NCBI RefSeq assembly: GCF_050467285.1
Contig: NZ_JBCMUN010000001.1
Location: forward strand, 806,001-870,000
Source of the DNA: Paenibacillus_E oryzisoli_A
GTDB taxonomy: Bacteria; Bacillota; Bacilli; Paenibacillales; NBRC-103111
Length of the DNA: 64,000 nt
Reading direction: 5' to 3'
This document shows, piece by piece, positions 51,748 through 60,453 of the stretch (within the stretch, counting starts at the first letter, position 1; the number at the start of each line of letters is the position of its first letter). Below the pieces are notes generated by a model, which was given only the letters and a program-made list of their open reading frames with translations, was not told where the DNA came from and did no database searches. Both the position numbers and the translations under genes were made by a program.

Positions 51748-52107
51748 ATGCTGATAGCCTATGATTCCAAGACTGGCAATGTTCGTCGTTTTATTGCGAA
51801 GACCGCTTTGCCTGCCGTGCAAATTGAGGAAGCGATGACAATGGAAGAGCCATTCGTACTCGTTACCTATACAACCGGATTTGGTCAAGTGCCTGAGAAG
51901 GTGGCTACATTTCTTGCGAACAACGGTGAAAGGCTGATTGGCGTCGCGGCAAGCGGCAACCGGAACTGGGGCGACGGCTTCGCGAAGAGCGCAGATACGA
52001 TCGCACAGCTGTACGATGTGCCTGTCCTAACGAAATTCGAATTATCCGGCACCAAAAAAGATGTAGAACGATTTGTTCAGGGGGTACAAGCAATTGCGGC
52101 ACATTGA
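51748..52107 (+). CDS. nrdI: Flavodoxin-like ribonucleotide reductase maturation protein NrdI
   Basis: 119-residue flavoprotein that supplies the oxidant to assemble the Mn-tyrosyl radical cofactor of NrdF. AYDSKTGNVRRFIAK is the FMN phosphate loop; VLVTYTTGFGQVPEKVATFL and GVAASGNRNWGDGFAKSAD are conserved. ATG 51748 has AGGAGC about 12 bp upstream. Its 3' end overlaps the nrdE start by 14 bp. Confidence 0.93.
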   Translation: MLIAYDSKTGNVRRFIAKTALPAVQIEEAMTMEEPFVLVTYTTGFGQVPEKVATFLANNGERLIGVAASGNRNWGDGFAKSADTIAQLYDVPVLTKFELSGTKKDVERFVQGVQAIAAH

Positions 52108-54178
52108 ACTCAACAACCTATTAATGCAGCGCGGTAGCGACGGATTTTTTCAATTGGAGAAGGACAAGGAAGCTGTACAGGTCTACATGCAGGAAGTGCT
52201 GAGCAAAAGCTTGACATTCCCCGATACAACCTCGAAAGTGCGCTACATGATCGAGAACAACTATTACGAGAACGTCTACGAGCAATACACGGAAGAGGAA
52301 GTCAACTCCGTCTTCCAAGTGGCCCACGACAATCAATTCGAATTCGCTTCCTACATGGCGGTTTCGAAATTTTATACGGATTACGCGCTTCGCAGCGACG
52401 ATAAATCGCTTTATCTTGAGCATTTTCCGGATCGCGTGGCGATCGTTGCGCTGAGCCTCGGACGCGGCAATGCCGAAACGGCGCGAACGCTGGCGCTTTC
52501 GATGATGGAGCAGCGCCTCCAGCCGGCGACACCGACGTTCCTGAACGCGGGCAAGAGCCGTCGCGGCGAGATGGTGTCCTGTTTCCTTCTGGAGATGGAC
52601 GATTCGCTCAACTCCATTAACTACGTGCTAGCGACGTGCATGCAGCTTTCCAAAATTGGCGGCGGCGTTGCCGTCAATCTGTCCAAGCTTCGCGGACGCG
52701 GCGAGTCGATCAAAGGCGTGGAGCGCGCGGCGAAAGGCATTATGCCGGTGCTCAAGCTGATGGAGGACGCGTTTTCCTACGCGGATCAAATGGGGCAGCG
52801 CAAAGGCTCCGGCGCGGCGTACTACAACATTTTCGGCTGGGACGTGATGGAGTTCCTGGACAGCAAAAAAATCAACGCGGACGAGAAATCCCGCTTGAAG
52901 ACGTTGTCGATCGGCCTGATCGTGCCGAACAAGTTCTATAAGCTGGCGGAGGAGAACAAGCCGCTTCATATTTTTGCGCCTTACACGGTGCTGCAAGCGT
53001 ATGGCAAGCATTTGGACGATCTCGATCTCGACGAGATGTACGATGAGCTTTTGGCGAATCCGAAGGTGAAGAAGAAAGTCGTGATGAGCGCGCGCGACAT
53101 GCTCGTGAAAATTGCGACGACGCAGCTCGAGTCCGGCTACCCGTACATCATGAACCGCTCGAATGCGAACAAGGATCACGCGCTGAAGGAGCTCGGATCC
53201 ATTAAGATGTCCAACCTGTGCACGGAAATTTTCCAACTGCAGGAGACGTCGGAGATTAATGATTACGGCATGGAGGACATCATCCGCAAGGATATTTCGT
53301 GCAACCTGGCTTCGATGAACATCGCGAATGTGATGGATCGCAAAAAGCTGCGCGAAACGGTCCACGAAGGCATGATCGCTCTTACGTCCGTGACGGATAT
53401 GACGACGATCTCGAATGCGCCGGGCGTCGCGAAAGCGAACAAGGAGCTGCATTCGGTCGGTCTGGGCGTGATGAACCTGCACGGCTATCTGTCCAAAAGT
53501 AAAATCGCCTACGAAAGCGAAGAGGCGAAAGATTTTGCTCGTGCGTTCTTCGCTGCGATGAACTTTTATTCCATTGAGAAAAGTATGGAGATTGCAAAGG
53601 CGACCGGCCAAACGTTCGAGGGCTTCGAGCAATCCGAATATGCGAATGGTGCCTACTTCACGCGTTACGTGGAAACGGACTACCGTCCTCAGACGGACAA
53701 AGTGAAAGCTTTGTTTGATGGCATGCCGGTTCCGTCACCAGAAGACTGGGCGGCGCTGCGCGAGCAAGTGAAAGCGAATGGTCTGTACCATGCGTACCGT
53801 CTGGCGATCGCTCCGACGCAAAGCATTTCGTACATTCAGAATGCGACTTCCAGCGTCATGCCGATCGTAGAGCAAATCGAAACGCGTACCTATGCGAATT
53901 CGACGACGTACTATCCGATGCCGTTCATGTCGCGTGATAACTATTTTTACTATAAATCGGCTTACCAGATGGATCAGTTTAAAATTCTCGATCTAATCGC
54001 GGAAATTCAGCCGCATATCGATCAAGGGATTTCCACGATTCTGCACGTGAACAGCGATGTGACGACGAGACAGCTCGCCAGAATGTACTTGTACGCGGCG
54101 CATAAAGGGCTTAAATCGCTCTACTATACACGAACCAATCAGCTCTCGGTCGAGGAATGCGTCAGCTGCGCGATCTAA
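52094..54178 (+). CDS. nrdE: Class Ib ribonucleoside-diphosphate reductase alpha subunit
   Basis: 694-residue catalytic subunit that reduces ribonucleoside diphosphates. TPTFLNAGKSRRGEMVSCFLL, LSKIGGGVAVNLSKLRGRGE, SNLCTEIFQ and ISCNLASMNIANV hold active-site Cys, Asn and Glu; the C-terminal EECVSCAI carries the redox Cys pair. I place the start at TTG 52094 (LRHIELNN) because AGGGGG lies about 10 bp upstream and the sequence then aligns with B. subtilis NrdE; the open frame extends to 52073. It overlaps nrdI and precedes nrdF by 21 bp. Confidence 0.94.
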   Translation: MRHIELNNLLMQRGSDGFFQLEKDKEAVQVYMQEVLSKSLTFPDTTSKVRYMIENNYYENVYEQYTEEEVNSVFQVAHDNQFEFASYMAVSKFYTDYALRSDDKSLYLEHFPDRVAIVALSLGRGNAETARTLALSMMEQRLQPATPTFLNAGKSRRGEMVSCFLLEMDDSLNSINYVLATCMQLSKIGGGVAVNLSKLRGRGESIKGVERAAKGIMPVLKLMEDAFSYADQMGQRKGSGAAYYNIFGWDVMEFLDSKKINADEKSRLKTLSIGLIVPNKFYKLAEENKPLHIFAPYTVLQAYGKHLDDLDLDEMYDELLANPKVKKKVVMSARDMLVKIATTQLESGYPYIMNRSNANKDHALKELGSIKMSNLCTEIFQLQETSEINDYGMEDIIRKDISCNLASMNIANVMDRKKLRETVHEGMIALTSVTDMTTISNAPGVAKANKELHSVGLGVMNLHGYLSKSKIAYESEEAKDFARAFFAAMNFYSIEKSMEIAKATGQTFEGFEQSEYANGAYFTRYVETDYRPQTDKVKALFDGMPVPSPEDWAALREQVKANGLYHAYRLAIAPTQSISYIQNATSSVMPIVEQIETRTYANSTTYYPMPFMSRDNYFYYKSAYQMDQFKILDLIAEIQPHIDQGISTILHVNSDVTTRQLARMYLYAAHKGLKSLYYTRTNQLSVEECVSCAI

Positions 54179-54199
54179 TTCGGAAGGGGAACCCGAAAC

Positions 54200-55186
54200 A
54201 TGTCTTTTACACCTACCATTAGCAAACCAATCGTCAGAAAAGCGGTGAACTGGAACCGGCCGGATGACGATTTTACGATAACGTTCTGGAATCAAAACAT
54301 TATGCAGTTCTGGACGGACGAAGAAATTCCGCTTTCCGACGATAAAATGTCCTGGATTACGTTGAGCGCAGAGGAACGCGAACTGTACATGAAGGTGCTG
54401 GGCGGTTTGACGCTGCTCGATACGATGCAAGGCGGCGTCGGCATGCCGAAAATTCTGGAGCACGTCGACGGCTTGCAGCGCAAAGCGGTGCTCAGCTTCA
54501 TGGGCATGATGGAGCAAATTCATGCGAAGTCGTACAGCTCGATTTTCACGACGCTGTCGACGACGGAAGAGATCAACGAGCTGTTCCAGTGGGTGGAGCG
54601 CAACCCGCACCTGCAATTCAAAGCGACGAAAATTTCGCATTACTACGAAAATATTTCGACATATAAAGATTTGTACCTCGCGATGGCGGCGTCGGTGCTG
54701 CTGGAGAGCTACCTGTTCTACAGCGGCTTCTACTATCCGCTCTACCTCGCGGGCCAAGGCAAAATGACGAGCAGCGGCGAAATCATCGATTTGATTTTGC
54801 GGGATGAGAGCATTCACGGGCTGTATGTTGGTGTATTGGCGCAAGAAGTATACGCCGAGCTGAGCTCTGTGGAGCAGGATGAAGCGTACGCGACACTGTG
54901 CGCAATGCTCAAGGAGCTGCACGCGAACGAAGAGCAGTATACGGACAGCCTGTACGGGCCGCTCGGTCTCGCGGACGACGTGAAGGCGTTCCTTCGCTAT
55001 AACGCGAACAAGGCGTTCATGAACCTGGGCGTGGAACCGATGTTCGAGGAAGAGGAGATCAATCCGATCGTATTGAACGGGCTCAGCACGAAGACGAAGC
55101 AGCATGACTTTTTCTCCAAAAAAGGAAATGGGTATGTGCGCACGATTCACGTTGAGGCGCTGACGGATGATGATTTTGTGTTTTAA
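54200..55186 (+). CDS. nrdF: Class Ib ribonucleoside-diphosphate reductase beta subunit
   Basis: 328-residue subunit carrying the dimetal-tyrosyl radical. VNWNRPDDDFTITFWNQN, FMGMMEQIHAKSYSSIF (metal-binding Glu/His and region of the radical Tyr) and LILRDESIHGLYVG are diagnostic. ATG 54200 has GGAAGGGGA upstream. It is the last gene of nrdIEF, and a terminator follows 17 bp after the stop. Confidence 0.95.
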   Translation: MSFTPTISKPIVRKAVNWNRPDDDFTITFWNQNIMQFWTDEEIPLSDDKMSWITLSAEERELYMKVLGGLTLLDTMQGGVGMPKILEHVDGLQRKAVLSFMGMMEQIHAKSYSSIFTTLSTTEEINELFQWVERNPHLQFKATKISHYYENISTYKDLYLAMAASVLLESYLFYSGFYYPLYLAGQGKMTSSGEIIDLILRDESIHGLYVGVLAQEVYAELSSVEQDEAYATLCAMLKELHANEEQYTDSLYGPLGLADDVKAFLRYNANKAFMNLGVEPMFEEEEINPIVLNGLSTKTKQHDFFSKKGNGYVRTIHVEALTDDDFVF

Positions 55187-55203
55187 TGTATTCAGCTGTT
55201 GAT

Positions 55204-55238
55204 AAGCTGCTGTCCCTTGATGGGGCGGCGGCTTTTTT
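55204..55238 (+). terminator. Intrinsic terminator after nrdF
   Basis: AAGCTGCTGTCCC pairs with GGGGCGGCGGCTT with three G-T wobbles, followed by six T. It also separates the convergent CBO0543-like gene. Confidence 0.82.
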
Positions 55239-55738
55239 CATTGAACTGGCACATGATAAAAGTAAATGTAAGCAAATGTAAAAGGAATGGTTAACCCATA
55301 AGCAAGCAGCGGTTTCGCGGCATGCAGCTTTAGCATGGGGAACATCACCAGGCAGAAGATGGTTGAATCGAAGATCGTCCAGCCGTTGGAGTAGCGGAAA
55401 GTTCCGGTCAGGTATAGGACCCACTCATTGACAATAAAGAGGACGATCCAGAAGAGCGTCCAGAGGGAGCCTTTTTTCAAGCTCTTGGGGAAGCGTCCAA
55501 GGAACATCAGCATCGCGCTCGCGAATACTGTGAACTCCCCCAGTATGGCCAGCAGCTCTGTCTTAAAGGGAGCTTGGGGCATTAGCGACCAGAGCCTGTG
55601 ATCGCATGTGATGTAATAATATAAGATATCTAATAAGATCATGTAGAGGATCGTGCTTTCATATTTTCTCCAGTGACGCCAATCGCCCCATAACCAACCG
55701 GCCAGCAACCAGCCGCTAACGCCAATAACCTCGAACAT
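55238..55738 (-). CDS. CBO0543-family membrane protein
   Basis: 166 residues with about five membrane spans, matching a family of small integral membrane proteins found in Bacilli and Clostridia (WLLAGWLWGDWRHWRKYEST, ILYMILLDILYYYIT, LWTLFWIVLFIVNEWVLYLT). The function is unknown. The minus-strand ATG at 55738 is preceded by AAAGGAGGAAGCC. It is convergent with nrdF and stands alone. Confidence 0.75.
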   Translation of the reverse strand: MFEVIGVSGWLLAGWLWGDWRHWRKYESTILYMILLDILYYYITCDHRLWSLMPQAPFKTELLAILGEFTVFASAMLMFLGRFPKSLKKGSLWTLFWIVLFIVNEWVLYLTGTFRYSNGWTIFDSTIFCLVMFPMLKLHAAKPLLAYGLTIPFTFAYIYFYHVPVQ

Positions 55739-55828
55739 GGCTTCCTCCTTTAAACGCGATATTCAAAATATACCCAATTAAAGTTGTTGTATGCAGTGGT
55801 CATTATGGTCTTGCCGTCTCTTGCGAAA

Positions 55829-55861
55829 ACAAAAAGAGCCTGCATCCGGAGATGCACGGCT
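55829..55861 (-). terminator. Intrinsic terminator of the minus-strand Cache-AraC gene
   Basis: On the minus strand AGCCGTGCATC-TCCG-GATGCAGGCT is followed by CTTTTTG. Confidence 0.8.
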
Positions 55862-55893
55862 AACGTTATTTCAAAGGGGACTACTCCCGCCCG

Positions 55894-58266
55894 TTATAAT
55901 TGATTTTCCCTGAACTGCGAAGGCGTAACGCCTTCAAACTTCTTAAATACCCGGTTATACCAGGAATGCTGGTAGCCAACTTTCTCCGCAATTTCGTTGA
56001 TTTTCAGGGTCGTCTCCAAAAGCAGTTTCTTGGAAACCTCAATACGTACTTGGGTGACATAATCCACGTAATTCATTCCCTTGATTTGCTTAAATGCTTT
56101 GCTGAGCGAGGAGGCATTGACGCCGAGCAGGTCGGCGCACTCCTCCAGGGACAAATCGGTCATATATTTTTCTTCGATGACGTGAATGACTCTCTCTACC
56201 GTTCTCGTCATCTGGGAGTGATAGGTTTGATTCATCTCTCTGACGTAAGGTGTTACGATCATCGTCGTGAGCCATTTTAGGATTTCATCCGTCTGTCTGA
56301 GCTGCCTGAGTTCCTCATACAAATCCCTGCCTTCATGGAAGGAATAGACTTGGAAGCCCGCTTGGAGCAGGGCGTTATTCAGATTGCCGATCAACTGAGA
56401 CATGGCTTGTTGCACAGATAATTCCACGGTAACGCTTTTCTCCAACTCTTTCACGAAATCCGCTGAACGGAGCAGCGCTTCTTCCTCTTGCCCAAGCCGG
56501 ATTGCATGAATTAATTCTTTCTCCATCTCAAATGGGTAGCGGAAGGTATAATCTCCAGTAACAAGCACGGTATCCATATCAATGACTTGGTTCGTTTCCA
56601 TCAGCTTTCTAAAACGGAGCGTATGGCTGGCTTCCTCAAACAGATGGGGGATACGGCCAAGTTCTGTGGAGATTTGCCCCATGCAGACCGTAACCTGGAG
56701 CTTGAGAATATGGTTCAAGGTAGAAATAATGTCCTCAGACAACTGCGTCAATTCTTTCTTCACTGCCGAGCTGGATAGGTCCGATGGCAGACCGATCATG
56801 ATGCCTACGGATAAGTCTTGAAGGTTAATGACATAGGATTGCGACAACCGCAAGCGTGTTAACTCGTCGATAATATTCGCGGCTGCGAAGGTGACGAGCT
56901 GTTCGTCTTCCTCCTTAAATTTACCATCTGTGTTGGAGAGCCCGGTCAGCTGTGCAACGAGTACCGTATACTGTTTATCCTGCGTCTCCCAGCCGTAGTA
57001 GGCGATCTTGGTTCTTAATTCCTCTTCGACCATATAAGATAACCGGCCTTGAACGAGCTGTAAAATGAAGCTTTCCCGCAGGGTTGGCAGTTGTTCCTCT
57101 ACCCGTGTTTGCAGTATGCGGCTCTCCCTGGAGAGATTATTCCATTCCTTCTCAATGAGCTTGAGTTCATCGCCATCCTTCAAGCCACGACTCGTTCCCC
57201 CTTTAAAAATAGCGCCGGTCAGACGGCTTATCGGCTGATACAATCTGTGAGAAGCCAGCCAGGATAAGACAATTGCGGTTGCATAACCAATGCCGCTGAT
57301 CCAGAGGATGAGCCGGGACATCACGACGACAGGTTCCGAAACTTTGGAAATATCGGAGGCCGTCGAGAAGATCCATTCCGTGCCCAATCTGGAGAAGGTA
57401 TGGTACGAGACGGAATATTTGGTGTTCGGATATGCAGCCAAAAAAGTGCCTTGCGCTTGTTTTGACCAGTGTTCCATCACATCTGTGCGCAGTTGGTTCG
57501 TCACAAGTGCATGTTTATCAAGCGCTTGATCGCCAGTAAGCAACCGGTCACCTTGATTGTCCAGCAGCATGGAAATGCTTTCATCTGCAAAATCACGGAA
57601 GTAGGAACTGAGCTTGGACGTATTCAGCCGTACGATAATTGCGCCATAGCGGTCGTCGCTGTCGCGGGGAAGCTTGTGCACTAAGCTGTACTTGAAGTCC
57701 GTTTGGACGGAGGGGTTATCGGGTTGGCTGCCTGGCAAGGGAAGAGATCGCGTCCAGAACATCGTTTTATTCCCATCGACCAGCTTTCCAAATTCACGAT
57801 GAAATGCTTGTTCCGATTCAGGAATGACATTCACGCCGCGGGTGCTGCTAATCATGGTAGCGTTGCTGTCGATATAGAGATAAACCTCATCGATGAGCGG
57901 ATTGGTTTGCTGCATAACGAACAAAGTTTGCAGAAGTTCCCTGGTAAATACATAATTGTCTGGGAAATCCATTGTTTTAAGCTTGTCACCGAACATTGGG
58001 TTGAAGGACCATTGGGACAGACTGACTTCCATGCGGGAAAGTTCTTCATCCAGCTGCTGAGTCACTTGATTCAGCAAAAGCTGATGGGTCTTGTTCACTT
58101 CTGTTTCAACACGGTTCACACCGATGAAGTAAAGACTGATGCCTATGAAGGTGGTAGGCAAGCAAGTGATGAGCAGCACAATCACCAGGCTCTTTCGAAA
58201 GTAGGAGGAGCGTATGTGATAGTTCCTGGCTTTGCTGCTTAACCTGGCGGCGATACGTTGGAGCAT
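55894..58266 (-). CDS. Membrane one-component regulator: Cache sensor + AraC DNA-binding domain
   Basis: 790-residue regulator of the same type as the one at 15172. First span SLVIVLLITCLPTTFIGISLYF, a Cache-like outside region (about 45-300), second span LILWISGIGYATAIVLSWLA, then a cytoplasmic middle region. The C-terminal AraC domain has LSLEECADLLGVNASSLSKAF and LKINEIAEKVGYQHSWYNRV. The start at 58266 (MLQRIAARLSS) is supported by AAGGAAGGTG; the open frame continues to 58449. It is divergent from the third transporter operon and is probably its sugar-responsive activator. Confidence 0.9.
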   Translation of the reverse strand: MLQRIAARLSSKARNYHIRSSYFRKSLVIVLLITCLPTTFIGISLYFIGVNRVETEVNKTHQLLLNQVTQQLDEELSRMEVSLSQWSFNPMFGDKLKTMDFPDNYVFTRELLQTLFVMQQTNPLIDEVYLYIDSNATMISSTRGVNVIPESEQAFHREFGKLVDGNKTMFWTRSLPLPGSQPDNPSVQTDFKYSLVHKLPRDSDDRYGAIIVRLNTSKLSSYFRDFADESISMLLDNQGDRLLTGDQALDKHALVTNQLRTDVMEHWSKQAQGTFLAAYPNTKYSVSYHTFSRLGTEWIFSTASDISKVSEPVVVMSRLILWISGIGYATAIVLSWLASHRLYQPISRLTGAIFKGGTSRGLKDGDELKLIEKEWNNLSRESRILQTRVEEQLPTLRESFILQLVQGRLSYMVEEELRTKIAYYGWETQDKQYTVLVAQLTGLSNTDGKFKEEDEQLVTFAAANIIDELTRLRLSQSYVINLQDLSVGIMIGLPSDLSSSAVKKELTQLSEDIISTLNHILKLQVTVCMGQISTELGRIPHLFEEASHTLRFRKLMETNQVIDMDTVLVTGDYTFRYPFEMEKELIHAIRLGQEEEALLRSADFVKELEKSVTVELSVQQAMSQLIGNLNNALLQAGFQVYSFHEGRDLYEELRQLRQTDEILKWLTTMIVTPYVREMNQTYHSQMTRTVERVIHVIEEKYMTDLSLEECADLLGVNASSLSKAFKQIKGMNYVDYVTQVRIEVSKKLLLETTLKINEIAEKVGYQHSWYNRVFKKFEGVTPSQFRENQL

Positions 58267-58312
58267 ATTCACACCTTCCTTATATCGTTGAAAATATCCT
58301 GATCTCAATAAG

Positions 58313-58341
58313 ACTATATACGCCTTGAGCATTTCCTGCAA
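58313..58341 (-). promoter_or_regulatory. Promoter of the minus-strand Cache-AraC regulator
   Basis: On the minus strand TTGCAG (58341-58336), a 17-bp spacer and TATAGT (58318-58313) lie about 47 bp before the start codon. This supports the start at 58266 over the longer open frame. Confidence 0.65.
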
Positions 58342-58531
58342 TTGGACAAGTCGGAACGAAGGCTTTCCTGAGCTAGGATTTTTTTGACCTGGAAGAAAGC
58401 AAGGTGAAAAAGACGCGATCCACAAGGAAACAAGCGCAGCAATTAACACTTATTGCAGGAAAGGAAAGTGAAATGTATTGTCAAGGCATAGACAGATGCA
58501 ACACAGTATCGGATGAAGGAGATGCTTGGAA

Positions 58532-59497
58532 TTGAATACGGCAAGTGATCACGTGTTGTCAACGAAGCTTCTGGTGAAACCGCGTCCTCGGAGCAAGAAG
58601 GTCTGGAGTCGCCTCAAAAGGGATAAGTACCTTTATTTACTCGGCCTGCCCGGCCTGCTTTGCTTAATTATTTTCAAATACTTCCCCATGTGGGGGACGC
58701 TGATTGCCTTCAAGGAGTATTCGCCATTTCTTGGTTTCATGAAAAGCGAATGGATCGGATTCGAAAATTTCCAACGATTTTTCAGTAATCCGGATTTTTT
58801 CCTATTAATGAGGAATACGATCGCGATTAATTTGTTGGGCTTGATTTTTTATTTTCCGGCACCGATTCTGCTGTCCTTGATGATGAATGAACTGCGCAGC
58901 GAAGGATTCAAGCGGATCATTCAATCCATCGTCTATCTGCCGCACTTTCTGTCCTGGGTCATCATTGCTAGCCTCACGTTTACAATGCTGGCTACCGGAG
59001 AAGGTCTTATCAATCATATTTTAATCGCAATGGGCTTCTCAAGGGTGGAGTGGCTGACAACGCCGGAATTTTTCTGGGGGCTGCTGACAGGCCAGAGTAT
59101 TTGGAAGGAAGCGGGCTGGGGCACAGTCATCTTCTTGGCAGCGATGGCCAATGTCGATCCGCAATTATATGAAGCTGCGCGCATGGATGGGGCAAGCCGA
59201 ATGCGGCAGATGTGGCATATTACGATTCCTGCCATTCAGAATGTCATTATTATCCTGCTGATTCTAAGACTCGGCAGTATCATGGATGTCGGTTTTGAGC
59301 ATGTGTTCCTCATGCAGAACGCAGCTGTATCCAATGTATCTGACGTATTCGACACGTATATTTATCGGGTTGGGGTGCAGGGGGCGCAGTTCAGCTATAC
59401 GACGGCAGTTGGGTTATTTAAATCTGTCATCGGTCTCATCATGGTCATTTCGGCTAACAAAATGGTGAAGAAGTTCGGGGGAGAAGGTTTCTATTAA
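58532..59497 (+). CDS. Carbohydrate ABC transporter permease, LplB type
   Basis: First permease of the third importer, about 321 residues. LYLLGLPGLLCLIIFKYFPM is the first span, and the EAA loop reads LYEAARMDGASRMRQM. The start is a TTG: the AAGGAG site (58516-58521) is 10 bp before TTG 58532 and only 4 bp before TTG 58526. An ATG at 58522 opens an out-of-frame 8-codon ORF that overlaps this start. A second permease and a binding lipoprotein follow on the same strand. Confidence 0.9.
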   Translation: MNTASDHVLSTKLLVKPRPRSKKVWSRLKRDKYLYLLGLPGLLCLIIFKYFPMWGTLIAFKEYSPFLGFMKSEWIGFENFQRFFSNPDFFLLMRNTIAINLLGLIFYFPAPILLSLMMNELRSEGFKRIIQSIVYLPHFLSWVIIASLTFTMLATGEGLINHILIAMGFSRVEWLTTPEFFWGLLTGQSIWKEAGWGTVIFLAAMANVDPQLYEAARMDGASRMRQMWHITIPAIQNVIIILLILRLGSIMDVGFEHVFLMQNAAVSNVSDVFDTYIYRVGVQGAQFSYTTAVGLFKSVIGLIMVISANKMVKKFGGEGFY

Positions 59498-59530
59498 ACT
59501 TTCTAATCAGACATACAAGGAGTGTCAGCA

Positions 59531-60400
59531 ATGCGAGAGTCGCTGGGCGAGAAAATATTTTCGAGAGTGAATATAGTTCTATTGGCTTTGATAGGGATTT
59601 TTTCATTGTTCCCCTTTTATTATGTTGTCATCATCTCGTTCGCAAGTCCGGATGAGTTTCTGAAGAACAGCTTCATTCTATATCCTAAAACTTGGTCGCT
59701 TGATGCGTACAGGTATATCCTGTCCACGAATACCTTCGTTAAAGCAGCAGGAGTCAGCACCTATTTGGCGGTTGTTGGAACCCTATTAAGTCTGATCGTT
59801 TCAGCCGCCTTCGGTTACATGCTCTCCCGTAAACGGTTATTTGGACGCAAGGTGCTGATGATGGCGCTGATGATTACCATTTTGTTCAACCCGGGAATTA
59901 TTCCGAATTATTTGGTGGTTAAACAGCTTCACTTAATGAACACGCTGTGGTCGATCATATTGCCGGGCTTGCTTAGCGGTTGGAATGCGTTGCTGCTGAA
60001 GACGTTCTTCGACGGTATTCCCGATAGCCTTGAGGAATCTGCTTATATCGATGGCGCCAATGATTTGAAAATATTTTTCCGTATCATTCTTCCACTGTCA
60101 CTGCCGGCACTGGCTGCATTTGGTCTGTTCTTTGCCGTGGGATACTGGAATACGTTCTTCAACGCGATTCTGTATCTTTCGGATCCCGACAAGCGGCCGC
60201 TCCAAGTACTGCTTCAAGGCATGCTGGTGCAGTCCAACACAGGGATCGGGGAGGCCGCCGGCGCAGGTGAGCAGGTTGTTCCCCCTGAGACGATTAAAAT
60301 GACGGCTGTCGTCATTGCAACGATACCTATTCTCGTGGTGTATCCATTCCTGCAGAAGCATTTTGCCAAGGGTGTCATGCTTGGTTCTGTTAAGGGATGA
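59531..60400 (+). CDS. Carbohydrate ABC transporter permease, YtcP/AraQ type
   Basis: 289-residue second permease. IVLLALIGIFSLFPFYYVVI is the first span, and the EAA-like loop is LEESAYIDGANDLKIFF. The tail VYPFLQKHFAKGVMLGSVKG is nearly the same as in the permease at 12585, as expected for the family. ATG 59531 is 8 bp after AAGGAG. It lies 33 bp after the first permease. Confidence 0.92.
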   Translation: MRESLGEKIFSRVNIVLLALIGIFSLFPFYYVVIISFASPDEFLKNSFILYPKTWSLDAYRYILSTNTFVKAAGVSTYLAVVGTLLSLIVSAAFGYMLSRKRLFGRKVLMMALMITILFNPGIIPNYLVVKQLHLMNTLWSIILPGLLSGWNALLLKTFFDGIPDSLEESAYIDGANDLKIFFRIILPLSLPALAAFGLFFAVGYWNTFFNAILYLSDPDKRPLQVLLQGMLVQSNTGIGEAAGAGEQVVPPETIKMTAVVIATIPILVVYPFLQKHFAKGVMLGSVKG

Positions 60401-60453
60401 TCACATAGATGACAATGTTGAAATGGAGAAACGAAAGGGAGGCAGTAAAAAAA

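Noticed and set aside
53993..55150. A 385-codon open frame antisense to nrdF
   Set aside because: Overlaps two well-supported nrd genes completely and has no family similarity.
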